This document shows positions 1-8,697 of a stretch of DNA of 64,000 nt, one piece after another (the stretch's first letter is position 1; every line of letters begins with the position of its first letter). The translations under genes and the position numbers were made by a program. The notes beneath the pieces are model-generated. The model saw only the letters and a list, made by a program, of their open reading frames with translations. It was not told the DNA's origin and ran no database searches. The stretch is from Goleter apudmare HA4340-LM2 (GTDB taxonomy: Bacteria; Cyanobacteriota; Cyanobacteriia; Cyanobacteriales; Nostocaceae): contig JAHHHF010000075.1 of NCBI GenBank assembly GCA_019359495.1, positions 62,001 to 126,000 on the forward strand, read 5' to 3'.

Positions 1-136
1 AGGCTTCTGTTTCATCAGATGAACAGTCATCAGCAACTACAACTTCGCACTTTACCGTCTGCTTGAGAGCAGAGTCAATTGCTCGTTTCAGCAATTGCAA
101 GCGATTATAGGTGGTAATGACAACACTAAATTTCAT
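1..136 (-). CDS. Glycosyltransferase family 2, N-terminal fragment
   Basis: Only the first 45 codons are inside the window; the gene continues past the left edge. The ATG is at 136 on the minus strand. The peptide starts MKFSVVITTYNR, the first strand of a GT-A fold, and reaches VVVADDCSSDE, the first nucleotide-sugar-binding acidic stretch (the usual form is VDDGSxD). Enzymes of this family move a sugar from a nucleotide-sugar donor to an acceptor in cell-wall, exopolysaccharide or lipid glycan synthesis. The substrate cannot be told from this fragment. Confidence 0.8.
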   Translation of the reverse strand, partial: MKFSVVITTYNRLQLLKRAIDSALKQTVKCEVVVADDCSSDETEA

Positions 137-409
137 AAGTTTGAGACCTGTCGAGGGTCATTTATAAAGTCAAGAAAGTCAAAATCGACTGCTTGTGTGG
201 GCACTATTAAGCCCCATATATGGTGACTAATTACACTAGTTATAACTCCATCATTCATTTTGTAAAGATGAGAGCTAATTATTCTGATGTAACATTTTTC
301 CTCTCAAGTGTATTGAGATCAGCAAAAATCCTCAAACTAAAATAACTGGACTCTCAGGCGGTTATGGATTTATTATTGATGATCGTGGGTTTTTTACAGC
401 AAATAGGCC

Positions 410-772
410 ATGAACGCTCAAGAGATCATCCGCTCCATTGAAGCGGAACAACTAAAATCGAATCTGCCCATTATCTATGTGGGTGATACAGTAAAAGTCG
501 GGGTCAAAATCAAAGAGGGCGAAAAATACCGCGTACAGCCCTATGAAGGTGTAGTCATTGCCAAACGCAATGGCGGAATTAACGAAACAATTACAGTGCG
601 TCGAGTATTTCAAGGTGTTGGCGTCGAGCGGGTATTTCTACTACATTCACCGCGAATTGACAGCATCAAAGTATTGCGCCGTGGTAAAGTACGCCGTGCT
701 AAACTCTATTATCTCCGCCAACGTGTAGGCAAAGCTACCCGCATCAAACAACGGTTTGACCGACCTTTGTAA
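410..772 (+). CDS. rplS: 50S ribosomal protein L19
   Basis: A 120-residue basic protein of normal L19 length for cyanobacteria. It has the family core [45 protein letters not shown] and [22 protein letters not shown]19 sits at the 30S-50S interface of the ribosome. The ATG at 410 is preceded by AAATAGGCC, a weak Shine-Dalgarno, but no better start lies upstream. The 273 bp before the gene (137-409) show no coding signal and must carry its promoter. tRNA-Trp and secE follow. Confidence 0.97.
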   Translation: MNAQEIIRSIEAEQLKSNLPIIYVGDTVKVGVKIKEGEKYRVQPYEGVVIAKRNGGINETITVRRVFQGVGVERVFLLHSPRIDSIKVLRRGKVRRAKLYYLRQRVGKATRIKQRFDRPL

Positions 773-919
773 TTCGCTGTTTGAGATATGGGAGAGGTTA
801 CAGCTAAAAAGCGGCATCTGCCGCTAATTTGTTCCCTCGAAAAATTTAAGGTACAATAAGGCTAAATTGCGTTAAACTAAAAAAGGTTCAGCGCAATTAT
901 TGAATCCAAGACAGCTTGT

Positions 920-992
920 GCGCTCTTAGTTCAGTTGGTAGAACGCAGGTCTCCAAAACCTGATGTCGGGGGTTCAAGTCCTCCAGGGCGCG
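920..992 (+). tRNA. trnW: tRNA-Trp (CCA)
   Basis: The 73-nt cloverleaf folds by eye: acceptor GCGCTCT pairs with AGGGCGC, the discriminator is G, the anticodon stem is CAGGT/ACCTG with loop CTCCAAA and anticodon CCA at 953-955, and the T arm contains GGTTCAAGTCC. CCA is not encoded. Its place just before secE-nusG is a common cyanobacterial arrangement. Confidence 0.96.
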
Positions 993-1176
993 CTCAAGAG
1001 CAAAAATATACCCCGAAACAAAAGTACATCTGCTAACATAGCAGAAAGTACTAACGATTTCGGGTATAATTATTTTGCAGCTTTTTTGCTTCTAGTTAAG
1101 TGAGATAGAGTCAAGCTGTAAACCTGGATGAAAATTAGCAGCCTATAGCTGTATAAAAACGGGGGTAGAAACGGCA

Positions 1177-1398
1177 GTGGCCAAAAAAAATGAAGCAGAA
1201 ATCCCAGAAAATACAAACGGGTTGAACTTGAACAACTTCTTTCAAGGAACTAAGGAAGAACTTGAGAAAGTAGTTTGGCCCAGTCGGAAGCAATTGGTGA
1301 GCGAATCAGCAGCCGTATTGTTAATGGTGACACTCTCCGCATCTTTGATATATTTGGTCGATGGATTGTTTGCTTGGGCAGCAAAACAGGTGTTCTGA
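1177..1398 (+). CDS. secE: Protein translocase subunit SecE
   Basis: A 73-residue single-span SecE, starting at GTG (1177). A charged amphipathic part (FFQGTKEELEKVVWPSRKQL) is followed by one membrane helix at about 45-66 (AAVLLMVTLSASLIYLVDGL). SecE clamps SecY in the plasma or thylakoid membrane. The KxVxWPSRxQ motif is diagnostic of the family. The TGA stop overlaps the nusG ATG by one base (TGATG), so the two are translationally coupled. Confidence 0.95.
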   Translation: MAKKNEAEIPENTNGLNLNNFFQGTKEELEKVVWPSRKQLVSESAAVLLMVTLSASLIYLVDGLFAWAAKQVF

Positions 1399-2030
1399 TG
1401 ACTTTTGCAACAGACGAACCACTCAACTCGCCTTTGCAGTCAGAGGAAGCCGCAGAAGCAGCGCTGCACGAGGCACGCTGGTATGCGGTGCAGGTAGCCT
1501 CAGGCTGTGAAAAGCGCGTGAAGACAAATTTAGAGCAGCGCATCCAAACTTTTGATGTAGCTGACAAAATTATTCAGGTGGAAATTCCGCATACGCCAGC
1601 AGTGAAAATCCGGAAGGATGGCAGCCGCCAGCATACAGAAGAAAAGGTGTTTCCTGGATACGTACTAGTGCGGATGATCATGGATGATGATACATGGCAG
1701 GTGGTACGCAACACCTCCCATGTGATCAACTTCGTAGGGGCAGAACAAAAACGTGGTAGTGGCAAGGGTCGCGGTCACGTCAAGCCAGTTCCCCTTGGTC
1801 ATTCAGAAGTAGAACGCATATTCAAACAGACCAGTGAACAAGAGCCAGTTGTCAAAATTGACATGGCTACTGGTGATAAGATAGTCGTGCTTTCTGGTCC
1901 GTTTAAAGACTTTGAAGGTGAGGTAATTGAAGTTTCTCCAGAAAGGAGTAAACTCAAAGCCTTGCTCTCGATTTTTGGGCGAGATACACCAGTAGAGTTG
2001 GAATTCAATCAGGTAGAGAAACAGAGCTAA
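1398..2030 (+). CDS. nusG: Transcription termination/antitermination factor NusG
   Basis: A 210-residue protein read from the ATG at 1398 that overlaps the secE stop. The frame stays open upstream to 1275 but that part lies inside secE, so the overlapping ATG is preferred. The NGN domain starts at ARWYAVQVASGCEKRVKTNL and includes FPGYVLVRMIMDD and VINFVG; the KOW domain near the C-terminus contains GPFKDFEGEVIEV. NusG binds the RNA polymerase clamp, acts on pausing and Rho, and can link to the ribosome through S10. The gene lies in the secE-nusG-rplK run. Confidence 0.96.
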   Translation: MTFATDEPLNSPLQSEEAAEAALHEARWYAVQVASGCEKRVKTNLEQRIQTFDVADKIIQVEIPHTPAVKIRKDGSRQHTEEKVFPGYVLVRMIMDDDTWQVVRNTSHVINFVGAEQKRGSGKGRGHVKPVPLGHSEVERIFKQTSEQEPVVKIDMATGDKIVVLSGPFKDFEGEVIEVSPERSKLKALLSIFGRDTPVELEFNQVEKQS

Positions 2031-2036
2031 TAAACA

Positions 2037-2462
2037 ATGGCGAAGAAAGTCGTAGCGGTCATTAAACTGGCCCTGAATGCTGGAAAAGCCAACCCAGCAC
2101 CGCCAGTAGGCCCTGCATTGGGTCAACATGGCGTTAACATCATGATGTTCTGCAAAGAGTACAACGCCAAAACAGCAGACCAAGCTGGGATGGTCATACC
2201 TGTAGAGATTTCGGTGTTTGAAGACCGGAGTTTTACATTTGTACTCAAGACGCCCCCAGCATCAGTACTGATTCGTAAGGCAGCAAAAATCGAGCGCGGA
2301 TCTAATGAACCCAACAAGAAAAAAGTTGGTAAAATTACCAGAGCGCAATTGCAAGAAATTGCTCAAACGAAACTACCTGATCTCAACGCCAATGACATCG
2401 AAGCGGCGATGAAGATTGTAGAAGGTACTGCGAAGAATATGGGTGTAACGATCGCTGATTAG
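2037..2462 (+). CDS. rplK: 50S ribosomal protein L11
   Basis: A 141-residue L11 of standard length, with the N-terminal [20 protein letters not shown] and the C-terminal rRNA-binding [11 protein letters not shown]11 forms the stalk base of the GTPase-associated centre with 23S rRNA. It begins 6 bp after the nusG stop and is surely cotranscribed with it. The 117-bp gap to rplA holds heptamer-type repeats (GTCATTG, GACAAAA) common between genes in this genome. Confidence 0.97.
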   Translation: MAKKVVAVIKLALNAGKANPAPPVGPALGQHGVNIMMFCKEYNAKTADQAGMVIPVEISVFEDRSFTFVLKTPPASVLIRKAAKIERGSNEPNKKKVGKITRAQLQEIAQTKLPDLNANDIEAAMKIVEGTAKNMGVTIAD

Positions 2463-2579
2463 TCGTTGGTCATTAGTCATTGGGTCATTAATAAAATACC
2501 AAGGACAAAAGACAAAAGACAAATAGCTAAACATTATCGGGGGAGAAGCAAAGCTTCGGAATGACCCCAGGAGAGAAAA

Positions 2580-3296
2580 ATGGGAAAAAAAATATCACGT
2601 CGCTTGCAGGAATTGCAAGCCAAAGTAGAAGATAGGGATTATGCACCCCTAGACGCTTTAGCGCTGTTAAAAGAAACAGCAACAGCTAAATTCCCGGAAG
2701 CCGCAGAAGCACACATCCGGCTGGGAATTGACCCCAAGTATACAGACCAGCAACTGCGGACAACAGTAGCACTGCCCAAAGGTACAGGACAAATTGTGCG
2801 GGTGGCAGTCATTGCCAGAGGTGAGAAAGTCACTGAAGCAAGCAATGCTGGTGCTGATATTGTTGGTTCAGAAGAGCTGATTGAAGAAATTCAAAAAGGC
2901 ATGATGGACTTTGACAAGCTGATTGCAACTCCAGATGTCATGCCACAGGTGGCAAAGTTGGGTAAATTGCTTGGGCCTCGTGGTTTGATGCCCTCACCCA
3001 AGGGTGGGACAGTGACATTTGACATCGCAAGTGCGATCGCTGAATTCAAAGCTGGTAAATTAGAATTTCGTGCCGACAGAACTGGCATTGTGCATGTTAT
3101 GTTTGGAAAGGCAACCTTCGCGCCAGAAGATTTGTTAATCAACCTGAAGGCGTTGCAAGAAACAATTGACCGTAATCGTCCTTCAGGAGCCAAAGGTCGT
3201 TATTGGCGTACATTCTACGTGTCTGCCACAATGGGTCCATCGATTAGACTCGATATTAGTGCCCTACGGGATTTGAAACTGACCGAAGCAGCTTAA
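2580..3296 (+). CDS. rplA: 50S ribosomal protein L1
   Basis: A 238-residue L1 with the signature [19 protein letters not shown] in the middle and a C-terminal [15 protein letters not shown]1 forms the mobile stalk at the ribosomal E site and in many bacteria represses its own L11-L1 operon. The start is backed by the AGGAGAGAAAA Shine-Dalgarno directly upstream. It is the last gene before the L10 leader. Confidence 0.97.
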   Translation: MGKKISRRLQELQAKVEDRDYAPLDALALLKETATAKFPEAAEAHIRLGIDPKYTDQQLRTTVALPKGTGQIVRVAVIARGEKVTEASNAGADIVGSEELIEEIQKGMMDFDKLIATPDVMPQVAKLGKLLGPRGLMPSPKGGTVTFDIASAIAEFKAGKLEFRADRTGIVHVMFGKATFAPEDLLINLKALQETIDRNRPSGAKGRYWRTFYVSATMGPSIRLDISALRDLKLTEAA

Positions 3297-3358
3297 TTTC
3301 AGTTATTAGTCATTGGTCATTTGTAAAATCAAAAGACCAATGACAAAACTAAATAAAT

Positions 3359-3510
3359 CAAGCCGGAGACAGCAGGTGCTAATCGCTTAATATCCTGCCG
3401 AGGTTAAAAGCCCTAATTACCTAAAGTGCTGCCCATATGGGTGAGAGCGCTGCGGTATTAAGAGTCTTACTACTAAACCCCGGCTAAAGCAGCTGGGGTT
3501 TGTTGTTTGG
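3359..3510 (+). promoter_or_regulatory. L10 leader (autoregulatory mRNA leader of rplJ-rplL)
   Basis: The 279 bp between rplA and rplJ contain a structured GC-richer stretch that begins GCCGGAGACAGCAGGTGCT and includes CCTGCCGAGG, GTGCTGCCC and GAGAGCGCTGC, features of ribosomal protein L10 leaders, where the L10(L12)4 complex binds. A hairpin at 3475-3501 (AAACCCC-GCT / AGC-GGGGTTT) followed by T-rich DNA looks like an attenuator. Identification is by position and pattern, not by a covariance model. Confidence 0.75.
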
Positions 3511-3575
3511 GTTGGTCAGAAGAAGACACATAAAGTGGGGAAATCGATGATTTTGCCCTTGGAGGTGAAACTAAG

Positions 3576-4127
3576 ATGGGTAGAACGCTAGAAAACAAAA
3601 AAGAGATAGTAGCTGACCTCAAAGAAACTTTGAGTGAGTCAACTCTAGCCCTGGTAATTGAATACCAAGGTCTCACAGTTGCTGAAATCACTGACTTAAG
3701 GCGGCGGCTACGTCCCAGTGGCACTGTTTGTAAGGTGACAAAAAACACCTTGATGGGCATCGCCATTGAAAATGACGAAAAATGGCAGCCACTTTCAGAA
3801 TTACTCAAAGGTTCTTCTGCCTTTTTGCTAGTTAAGGAAGATTTCTCATCAGCAATTAAGGCTTACCAAGAGTTCCAGAAAGTCACGAAGAAGACAGAAC
3901 TTCGTGGCGGCGTGATGGAAGGTCGTCTGCTTCAAGAACCGGATGTTAAGGCGTTAGGAGACTTGCCATCCAAAGAACAGCTCATGGGTCAAATTGCTGG
4001 CGCTATCAACGCTTTGGCTACCAAGATTGCTGTGGGTATCAACGAAGTTCCTGGTTCACTGGCTCGGGCCTTGCAAGCAGTGGCCGATAAAGACAAAGAC
4101 AAGGACAGCACTGAAAGTGCTTCCTAG
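3576..4127 (+). CDS. rplJ: 50S ribosomal protein L10
   Basis: A 183-residue L10. The N-terminal rRNA-binding part includes [20 protein letters not shown] and [11 protein letters not shown]; the C-terminal helix that holds L7/L12 dimers ends in a Lys/Asp-rich tail ([13 protein letters not shown]). L10 anchors the L12 stalk. The Shine-Dalgarno GGAGGTGAAACTAAG precedes the ATG. It sits behind the L10 leader and 75 bp before rplL. Confidence 0.97.
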   Translation: MGRTLENKKEIVADLKETLSESTLALVIEYQGLTVAEITDLRRRLRPSGTVCKVTKNTLMGIAIENDEKWQPLSELLKGSSAFLLVKEDFSSAIKAYQEFQKVTKKTELRGGVMEGRLLQEPDVKALGDLPSKEQLMGQIAGAINALATKIAVGINEVPGSLARALQAVADKDKDKDSTESAS

Positions 4128-4202
4128 TTATTGGTGGTTGGTGAAAAACGTCACAACTGAACAATTGACAAAAAACTAATCAAGATTACAGGAGTTATCT
4201 CA

Positions 4203-4592
4203 ATGTCTGCAACAACCGATCAAATTTTAGAACAACTTAAGTCCTTGACTTTGCTAGAAGCTGCTGAGTTAGTTAAGCAGATTGAAGAAGCTTTCGGCGT
4301 GAGTGCGGCCGCGCCTGCTGGCGGTATGATGATGATGGCTGCTCCTGGTGCTGCGGTAGCCGAAGTAGTTGAAGAGAAAACAGAGTTTGACGTGATTCTC
4401 GAATCTGTTCCTGCTGACAAGAAGATTGCTGTGCTGAAGATTGTACGGGAATTGACTGGTCTGGGTCTAAAAGAAGCGAAAGACTTAGTAGAAGCTGCTC
4501 CTAAGGCAATTAAAGAAGGTATTGCTAAGGAAGCTGCTGAAGATGCTCAAAAACGGATTGAAGAAGCTGGTGGTAAGGTGAGTATTAAGTAG
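4203..4592 (+). CDS. rplL: 50S ribosomal protein L7/L12
   Basis: A 129-residue acidic stalk protein. An N-terminal dimerisation helix ([20 protein letters not shown]) is followed by an Ala/Gly/Met hinge (about 34-55) and the C-terminal factor-binding domain with [29 protein letters not shown] and EAGGKVSIK. It recruits translation GTPases. The Shine-Dalgarno CAGGAG is 9 nt upstream. A strong terminator follows at 4658. Confidence 0.98.
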   Translation: MSATTDQILEQLKSLTLLEAAELVKQIEEAFGVSAAAPAGGMMMMAAPGAAVAEVVEEKTEFDVILESVPADKKIAVLKIVRELTGLGLKEAKDLVEAAPKAIKEGIAKEAAEDAQKRIEEAGGKVSIK

Positions 4593-4657
4593 TCAAGATG
4601 GCATTAGCTATTTTTCATCAAACATGAGGTCAAAAAATTTATTTTGACTTCTGTTTT

Positions 4658-4687
4658 GCCTCTCTCTTTTATAGGAGAGAGGCTTTG
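4658..4687 (+). terminator. Rho-independent terminator after rplL
   Basis: A perfect 9-bp stem GCCTCTCTC / GAGAGAGGC with an 8-nt loop is followed by TTTGATTTTTC. It lies 66 bp past the rplL stop and fits the end of the ribosomal operon. Confidence 0.85.
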
Positions 4688-4924
4688 ATTTTTCATTGGA
4701 AGTCGGCGGGGAACTCCAACCCAAGAGTGGGCATTGGGCATCGGTACGCGATTAATCGCGTCTCTATCTCTTCCTCATGACGCCAGTCGCCACTGTCCGA
4801 GAAGCCGCCTCCGGCGTCTACCCATAAGAATGAAAGATGTGATTTACATGAATTTCTTGCAGTGAAGTTGTTATTTAAATACCCTTTGGGGAAAAGTGTG
4901 CTTTTTTAACTCCACACTTTTCAT
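4688..4924. other. Intergenic region without recognisable gene
   Basis: This 237-bp stretch separates the ribosomal operon from the convergent ATPase gene. It holds common Nostoc filler sequence (CGTCTCTA, CGCCTCCGGCGTC) and a weak hairpin AAAAGTGTG / CACACTTTTC at about 4894-4923 that may end the minus-strand gene. No open frame of interest was seen. Confidence 0.5.
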
Positions 4925-6010
4925 TTACAACAAATGAGTAAATGATTGTATTTGTTGTAAAGCTTCTTGGCGCCAACTGTCTCCAATTTGTCCATCTTCT
5001 AAACTAAATAATCGTTCTCGGCACAAAATTTGCACTAAAAGTGGAAAGCAGCGACTTTGGGTCAAAATCCACTCGACATCTTCAGGGGGAAAAAGCATTG
5101 GCGAATTAGCTATTAACTCCCGCGCTTCTGCCTCTGTCAATGCTCCCAAGGTTGTGGTGTATCCGAAGATGTTGAAGAAAGGTGAACTATGTCCGGTGTT
5201 ACGCGCCAGTTGAATGGGTGATTCTGGACTGGCTAAGATAAATGCCAGATTCCCGCCTGTATAGTTAGTTGCTAAAGACCGCAAACTATCCCAAAACCGA
5301 TCATCTAATTCTAAACAACGTTGTAGGCCTGCACCAATCTCATCAAGTAAAATAACTGTAGGCGATCGCAAATTATGACTAACTACATCCATAAAGTTAT
5401 CTAAGTCACAAGGTGTCGGTACTGCTATTCCTAGTCCTCCCAGAATATGCCTTAGTAGTCGCTGTTGTTTACCCAGGCGCGGGTCTTGAAAGTCTACGAA
5501 TATCCACTGATAATTACTAGGATGTGGTAGCCAATCTAACTTTTGTCCAGAACGCAACTGTACGGTTGGGGTGCGAGTAATATTTTTGAGGTAGTGCAGT
5601 AATGAGGTTTTACCACTGCGTTTTTTACCCAGAATGGCGGCGTTTTGTAGGGGATGACGTTTGAGTAAATCAAATAACCGTTTGAGTTCCTTTTCCCGCC
5701 CGAAAAAGTAACGGGGATGGATAATAGGAGGGCCAGTAATAAAAGGCGATCGCTCTTGAGTAATAATGTAAGGATGCTGTTGCTTGTCTGGCTCTTGATG
5801 AGCAATTTCTTGCCAGTCTAGCCCCAACTTACTACTCAATTCCACAAAATTTCCATAACTCACAGGTTTCCCACTCAGGAAGTTCTTGACAGTGGATAAA
5901 GCCAGTCCAGCAGAGACTGCCAAGGATTCCTGGGTTGCATAGCCCTTAATTGGCAGTGCCAACCTAACTTTTTTAATATACTCTGGGGCAACTCGCAGCG
6001 ATCGCGCCAT
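4925..6010 (-). CDS. HTH-containing P-loop (AAA/STAND-like) ATPase
   Basis: A 361-residue protein. Residues about 24-70 form a helix-turn-helix (ATQESLAVSAGL, STVKNFLSGK) like those at the front of many cyanobacterial NTPases. A linker GPPIIHPRYFFGREKEL leads into a P-loop domain with Walker A LGKKRSGKTS at about 126 and Walker B VILLDEIG at about 218, followed by ILASPES, likely a sensor strand. No catalytic effector domain is fused. The family is known from cyanobacterial signalling and conflict-type loci; the exact role is unknown. The start follows a HIP1 site and reads MARSLRVAPEY. It is divergent from the small membrane gene at 6168 across 157 bp, so the two may share a control region. 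Confidence 0.7.
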   Translation of the reverse strand: MARSLRVAPEYIKKVRLALPIKGYATQESLAVSAGLALSTVKNFLSGKPVSYGNFVELSSKLGLDWQEIAHQEPDKQQHPYIITQERSPFITGPPIIHPRYFFGREKELKRLFDLLKRHPLQNAAILGKKRSGKTSLLHYLKNITRTPTVQLRSGQKLDWLPHPSNYQWIFVDFQDPRLGKQQRLLRHILGGLGIAVPTPCDLDNFMDVVSHNLRSPTVILLDEIGAGLQRCLELDDRFWDSLRSLATNYTGGNLAFILASPESPIQLARNTGHSSPFFNIFGYTTTLGALTEAEARELIANSPMLFPPEDVEWILTQSRCFPLLVQILCRERLFSLEDGQIGDSWRQEALQQIQSFTHLL

Positions 6011-6167
6011 CAGTTTTGATCCAGAATTTGCTTAAATTCTAACGATTTTTCTCGCAGCAACTAAAAGTCAGCGATTAGTCGGCCACAAATCACCTATTTC
6101 TCGTCCTAACGCAGCCAGCGTAGGTTATACACTCGACAATACACTTAATTTTTCCCAGCTAAAAATT

Positions 6168-6497
6168 ATGGTTTGTCAAACAACACCACAACCGCCGGCA
6201 ATTACGACTGTATGCACAGTTCCAGAGTTGATTTATCAAGAACGCCAAAGCATTTACCAAGAACGCCGACGCCAAGCCAAGACAGCATTTAACCTAGCTT
6301 TTGGATTAACTACCATCAGTGCGATCGCAGGTTTTGCTGGCATTTTACTACTATTTTCTGGTAACGTCTCCGCCGGTACTGTCACAGCCGCAAGCGGGGG
6401 ATTTTATGGCACCGTTACAGCCTCGTGGTTGAAACTAGCGAAAGATGCCAACGACAGATTAGATCAAGCTGCAAGGGCATTAGAGGCTGAATCATGA
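6168..6497 (+). CDS. Small two-helix membrane protein, TRADD-N-associated type
   Basis: A 109-residue protein. A helical, charged segment (YQERQSIYQERRRQAKTAFN) precedes two hydrophobic helices at about 42-64 and 70-88 (SAIAGFAGILLLF and GTVTAASGGFYGTV), then an amphipathic tail KLAKDANDRLDQAARALE. This layout is what I recall for the cyanobacterial TRADD-N-associated two-transmembrane domain, reported next to NTPase-based conflict systems. Here it stands alone, without a TRADD-N domain. It is divergent from the HTH-ATPase gene and ends in its own terminator at 6522. The family assignment is by pattern only. Confidence 0.6.
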   Translation: MVCQTTPQPPAITTVCTVPELIYQERQSIYQERRRQAKTAFNLAFGLTTISAIAGFAGILLLFSGNVSAGTVTAASGGFYGTVTASWLKLAKDANDRLDQAARALEAES

Positions 6498-6521
6498 ACA
6501 ACGAACCTCCACCGTGTTAAG

Positions 6522-6553
6522 AACGCCAAGATACCTTGGCGTTTCTTTTTTTG
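6522..6553 (+). terminator. Rho-independent terminator
   Basis: A 9-bp stem AACGCCAAG / CTTGGCGTT with a 4-nt loop is followed by TCTTTTTTTG. It lies 25 bp after the stop of the small membrane gene. Confidence 0.85.
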
Positions 6554-6869
6554 AGAATCTTGTAAACGTGCCGCCTCATAATAATTCGTAACTCGTAGTT
6601 TGTCATACTCGCCCTCTCTACGAGACACTACGCGAATGGCAAGAAGCAAGCTACGTAATCAAGTAAAACCCTATTATTCCAGCATTATCGTGTTGTCAGC
6701 TACAGTTCTATTTTAGGAAGGTGAGCAACAATATTCATTAATAACTAATCAGCGATCGGGCATTGAATTAAGATCCATTCAACGCCCAGGATATTGCTAC
6801 GATCGCATTTTTTTCTGGAAATTTTGAATTGCTTTTTGCAGCCCTTCCTGTCAAACATGCTGCTATTTC
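6554..6869. other. Intergenic region before the channel gene
   Basis: 316 bp with common interspersed sequence (AATAATTCGTAACTCGTAG, GAAGCAAGCTACG) and no supported gene. A short inverted match GATCGGGCATTGAATTAA / TTCAACGCCC lies near 6755-6790. The promoter of the channel gene should lie here. Confidence 0.4.
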
Positions 6870-8564
6870 ATGAAACCCCGAATCATTGTTTGTGGCTTAG
6901 GACGTACCGGATATAAGATTTTTCGTCTACTGAGACAACAGGGAGCATTTGTAGTTGGGATTCATCACCAACCCATCCCTGGAGAAGCGTCAGGAGATGT
7001 GATTATCGGCGAGTTACATGCAGCTGCTAGCCTTACAGATGCAGGCATTCATCAGGCACATACTTTAGTGATTGCTAGTGCTGATGATGCTGTCAACTTG
7101 TCAATTTTGATGCAAGCGCGGGTATTGAATCCGCTAATTCGGATTATTAACCGCTTTTATAATACGAATTTGGCTGAACGTCTAGATCAGACTTTGGCAG
7201 ATCACTTGAGTATGAGTGTTGTCGGTTTAGCAGCACCAGTATTCACCTTTGCCGCCCTAGGAAATCGTGCGATCGGACAAATCAAATTATTTCAGCAAAC
7301 TTGGCCGATTCAGGAAGAATACATTGATGAAAATCATCCGTGGTTGGGTCGCAAGCTGAGTGATTTGTGGGATGATCGTTCGCGGATGCTGATTTATTAT
7401 CTACCAGTCGCAGGCGAGATAGATTTAGTATCTGCTGTGATATCGGGACAAGAATTAAAAGTAGGCGATCGCTTAATTGTTGGTATCCAACCTCACATTC
7501 GTACCCCTCGTAAATCTTGGCTGAGAAAGCTGCTAAAAATCTGCACTAGTATCCGGCATTTTCAAAAACATGCTCGATCGGTTTTGGTCATGGCAGGGGT
7601 TTTATTAGTAATTATTTTATTCGCCACATTGAGCTATGTTTCTGGTGATCTAAATATCTCTTTTATCGATGCTTTGTATTTTGCTGTGGGCATGATTACT
7701 GGATCTGGTGGTAACGACAAAGTCATAGAAAATGCACCTAACAGTATTAAGTTATTAACTGTGGTAATGATGCTAGTGGGTGCAGCTGTGTTTGGTATTT
7801 GGTATGCCATGCTCACCGATTTTGTTTTGGGCAATCGCCTCAAGCAATTTTGGGATACAGCCCGCATTCCCCAACGACATCACTACATCGTCTGTGGATT
7901 GAGTGGTATCGGGATCAGAATTGTCCAGCAACTCCACGCCAGTGGACAAGAAGTGGTAGTCATTGAAACCGATGCCAATAACAGATTTATCAACACCGCT
8001 AGAGGATTGCGGATTCCTGTGATTCAGGGGGATGCTAGTTTCCGCACCATCCTCAAAGTCAGCAATATAGATACCGCCGCCGCCGTACTTGCAGTCACCA
8101 ATAACGATGCCGTTAACCTAGAGATTGCCCTGAAAGCCAAAGTTTTAACACCAAGCATCCCGGTGATTGTGCATTATGCCGATCCTGATTTTGCCGGGAT
8201 GGCACAACAAGTATTTGATTTTGAAGCAGTACTTAGCCCTGCGGAATTAGCAGCCCCAGCTTTTGCTGCGGCTGCACTCGGCGGGCGCATCTTGGGTAAT
8301 GGCATCACAGGTGATTGCTTATGGGTAGCATTTGCCACAATGATTACCACCATCCACCCCTTTTGTGGTCAATCAGTCAAAGATGTAGCCATGTCTGCTG
8401 ACTTTGTACCTTTATACGTAGAAGCCAATTGCCAAACCTTTCACGGCTGGGCTTTACTAGAAACGCAACTTAGTCCAGGGGATATTTTATATTTAACCAT
8501 GCCAGCTAATCGCTTGTATCAGTTGTGGCGTGATGAGTGTGCGTGCAGCAAAACACACGCTTGA
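6870..8564 (+). CDS. Potassium-channel-like protein with two RCK/TrkA domains
   Basis: A 564-residue protein with the order RCK - pore - RCK. The first NAD-binding RCK domain opens with IIVCGLGRTG (GxGxxG at 9-14) and is followed by a TrkA-C-like part to about 220. Two membrane helices (about 236-256 and 298-320) flank a pore loop with FAVGMITGSGGND at about 272-282. The second RCK starts at YIVCGLSGIG (about 340) and ends in a TrkA-C-like domain. Such proteins gate K+ flux in response to nucleotides. The filter reads TGSGGND where TVGYGD is usual, so ion choice or channel activity is uncertain. It is a single-gene unit. Confidence 0.75.
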   Translation: MKPRIIVCGLGRTGYKIFRLLRQQGAFVVGIHHQPIPGEASGDVIIGELHAAASLTDAGIHQAHTLVIASADDAVNLSILMQARVLNPLIRIINRFYNTNLAERLDQTLADHLSMSVVGLAAPVFTFAALGNRAIGQIKLFQQTWPIQEEYIDENHPWLGRKLSDLWDDRSRMLIYYLPVAGEIDLVSAVISGQELKVGDRLIVGIQPHIRTPRKSWLRKLLKICTSIRHFQKHARSVLVMAGVLLVIILFATLSYVSGDLNISFIDALYFAVGMITGSGGNDKVIENAPNSIKLLTVVMMLVGAAVFGIWYAMLTDFVLGNRLKQFWDTARIPQRHHYIVCGLSGIGIRIVQQLHASGQEVVVIETDANNRFINTARGLRIPVIQGDASFRTILKVSNIDTAAAVLAVTNNDAVNLEIALKAKVLTPSIPVIVHYADPDFAGMAQQVFDFEAVLSPAELAAPAFAAAALGGRILGNGITGDCLWVAFATMITTIHPFCGQSVKDVAMSADFVPLYVEANCQTFHGWALLETQLSPGDILYLTMPANRLYQLWRDECACSKTHA

Positions 8565-8697
8565 GGCGATATGAAAAACTCCACCCACAAGCGACTCTCG
8601 CATTCTTTTCTTGAATATTAATAAGCGCAAATTCAGTATTTTCTCTGCAAAGTCCATTAAAAATGGACTTTCGCTATGAGGCAGGGTTCCCTTTTAA

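Noticed and set aside
1275-1397. N-terminal extension of nusG to 1275
   Set aside because: The extension overlaps secE and does not resemble NusG; the TGATG-coupled ATG at 1398 gives the standard length.
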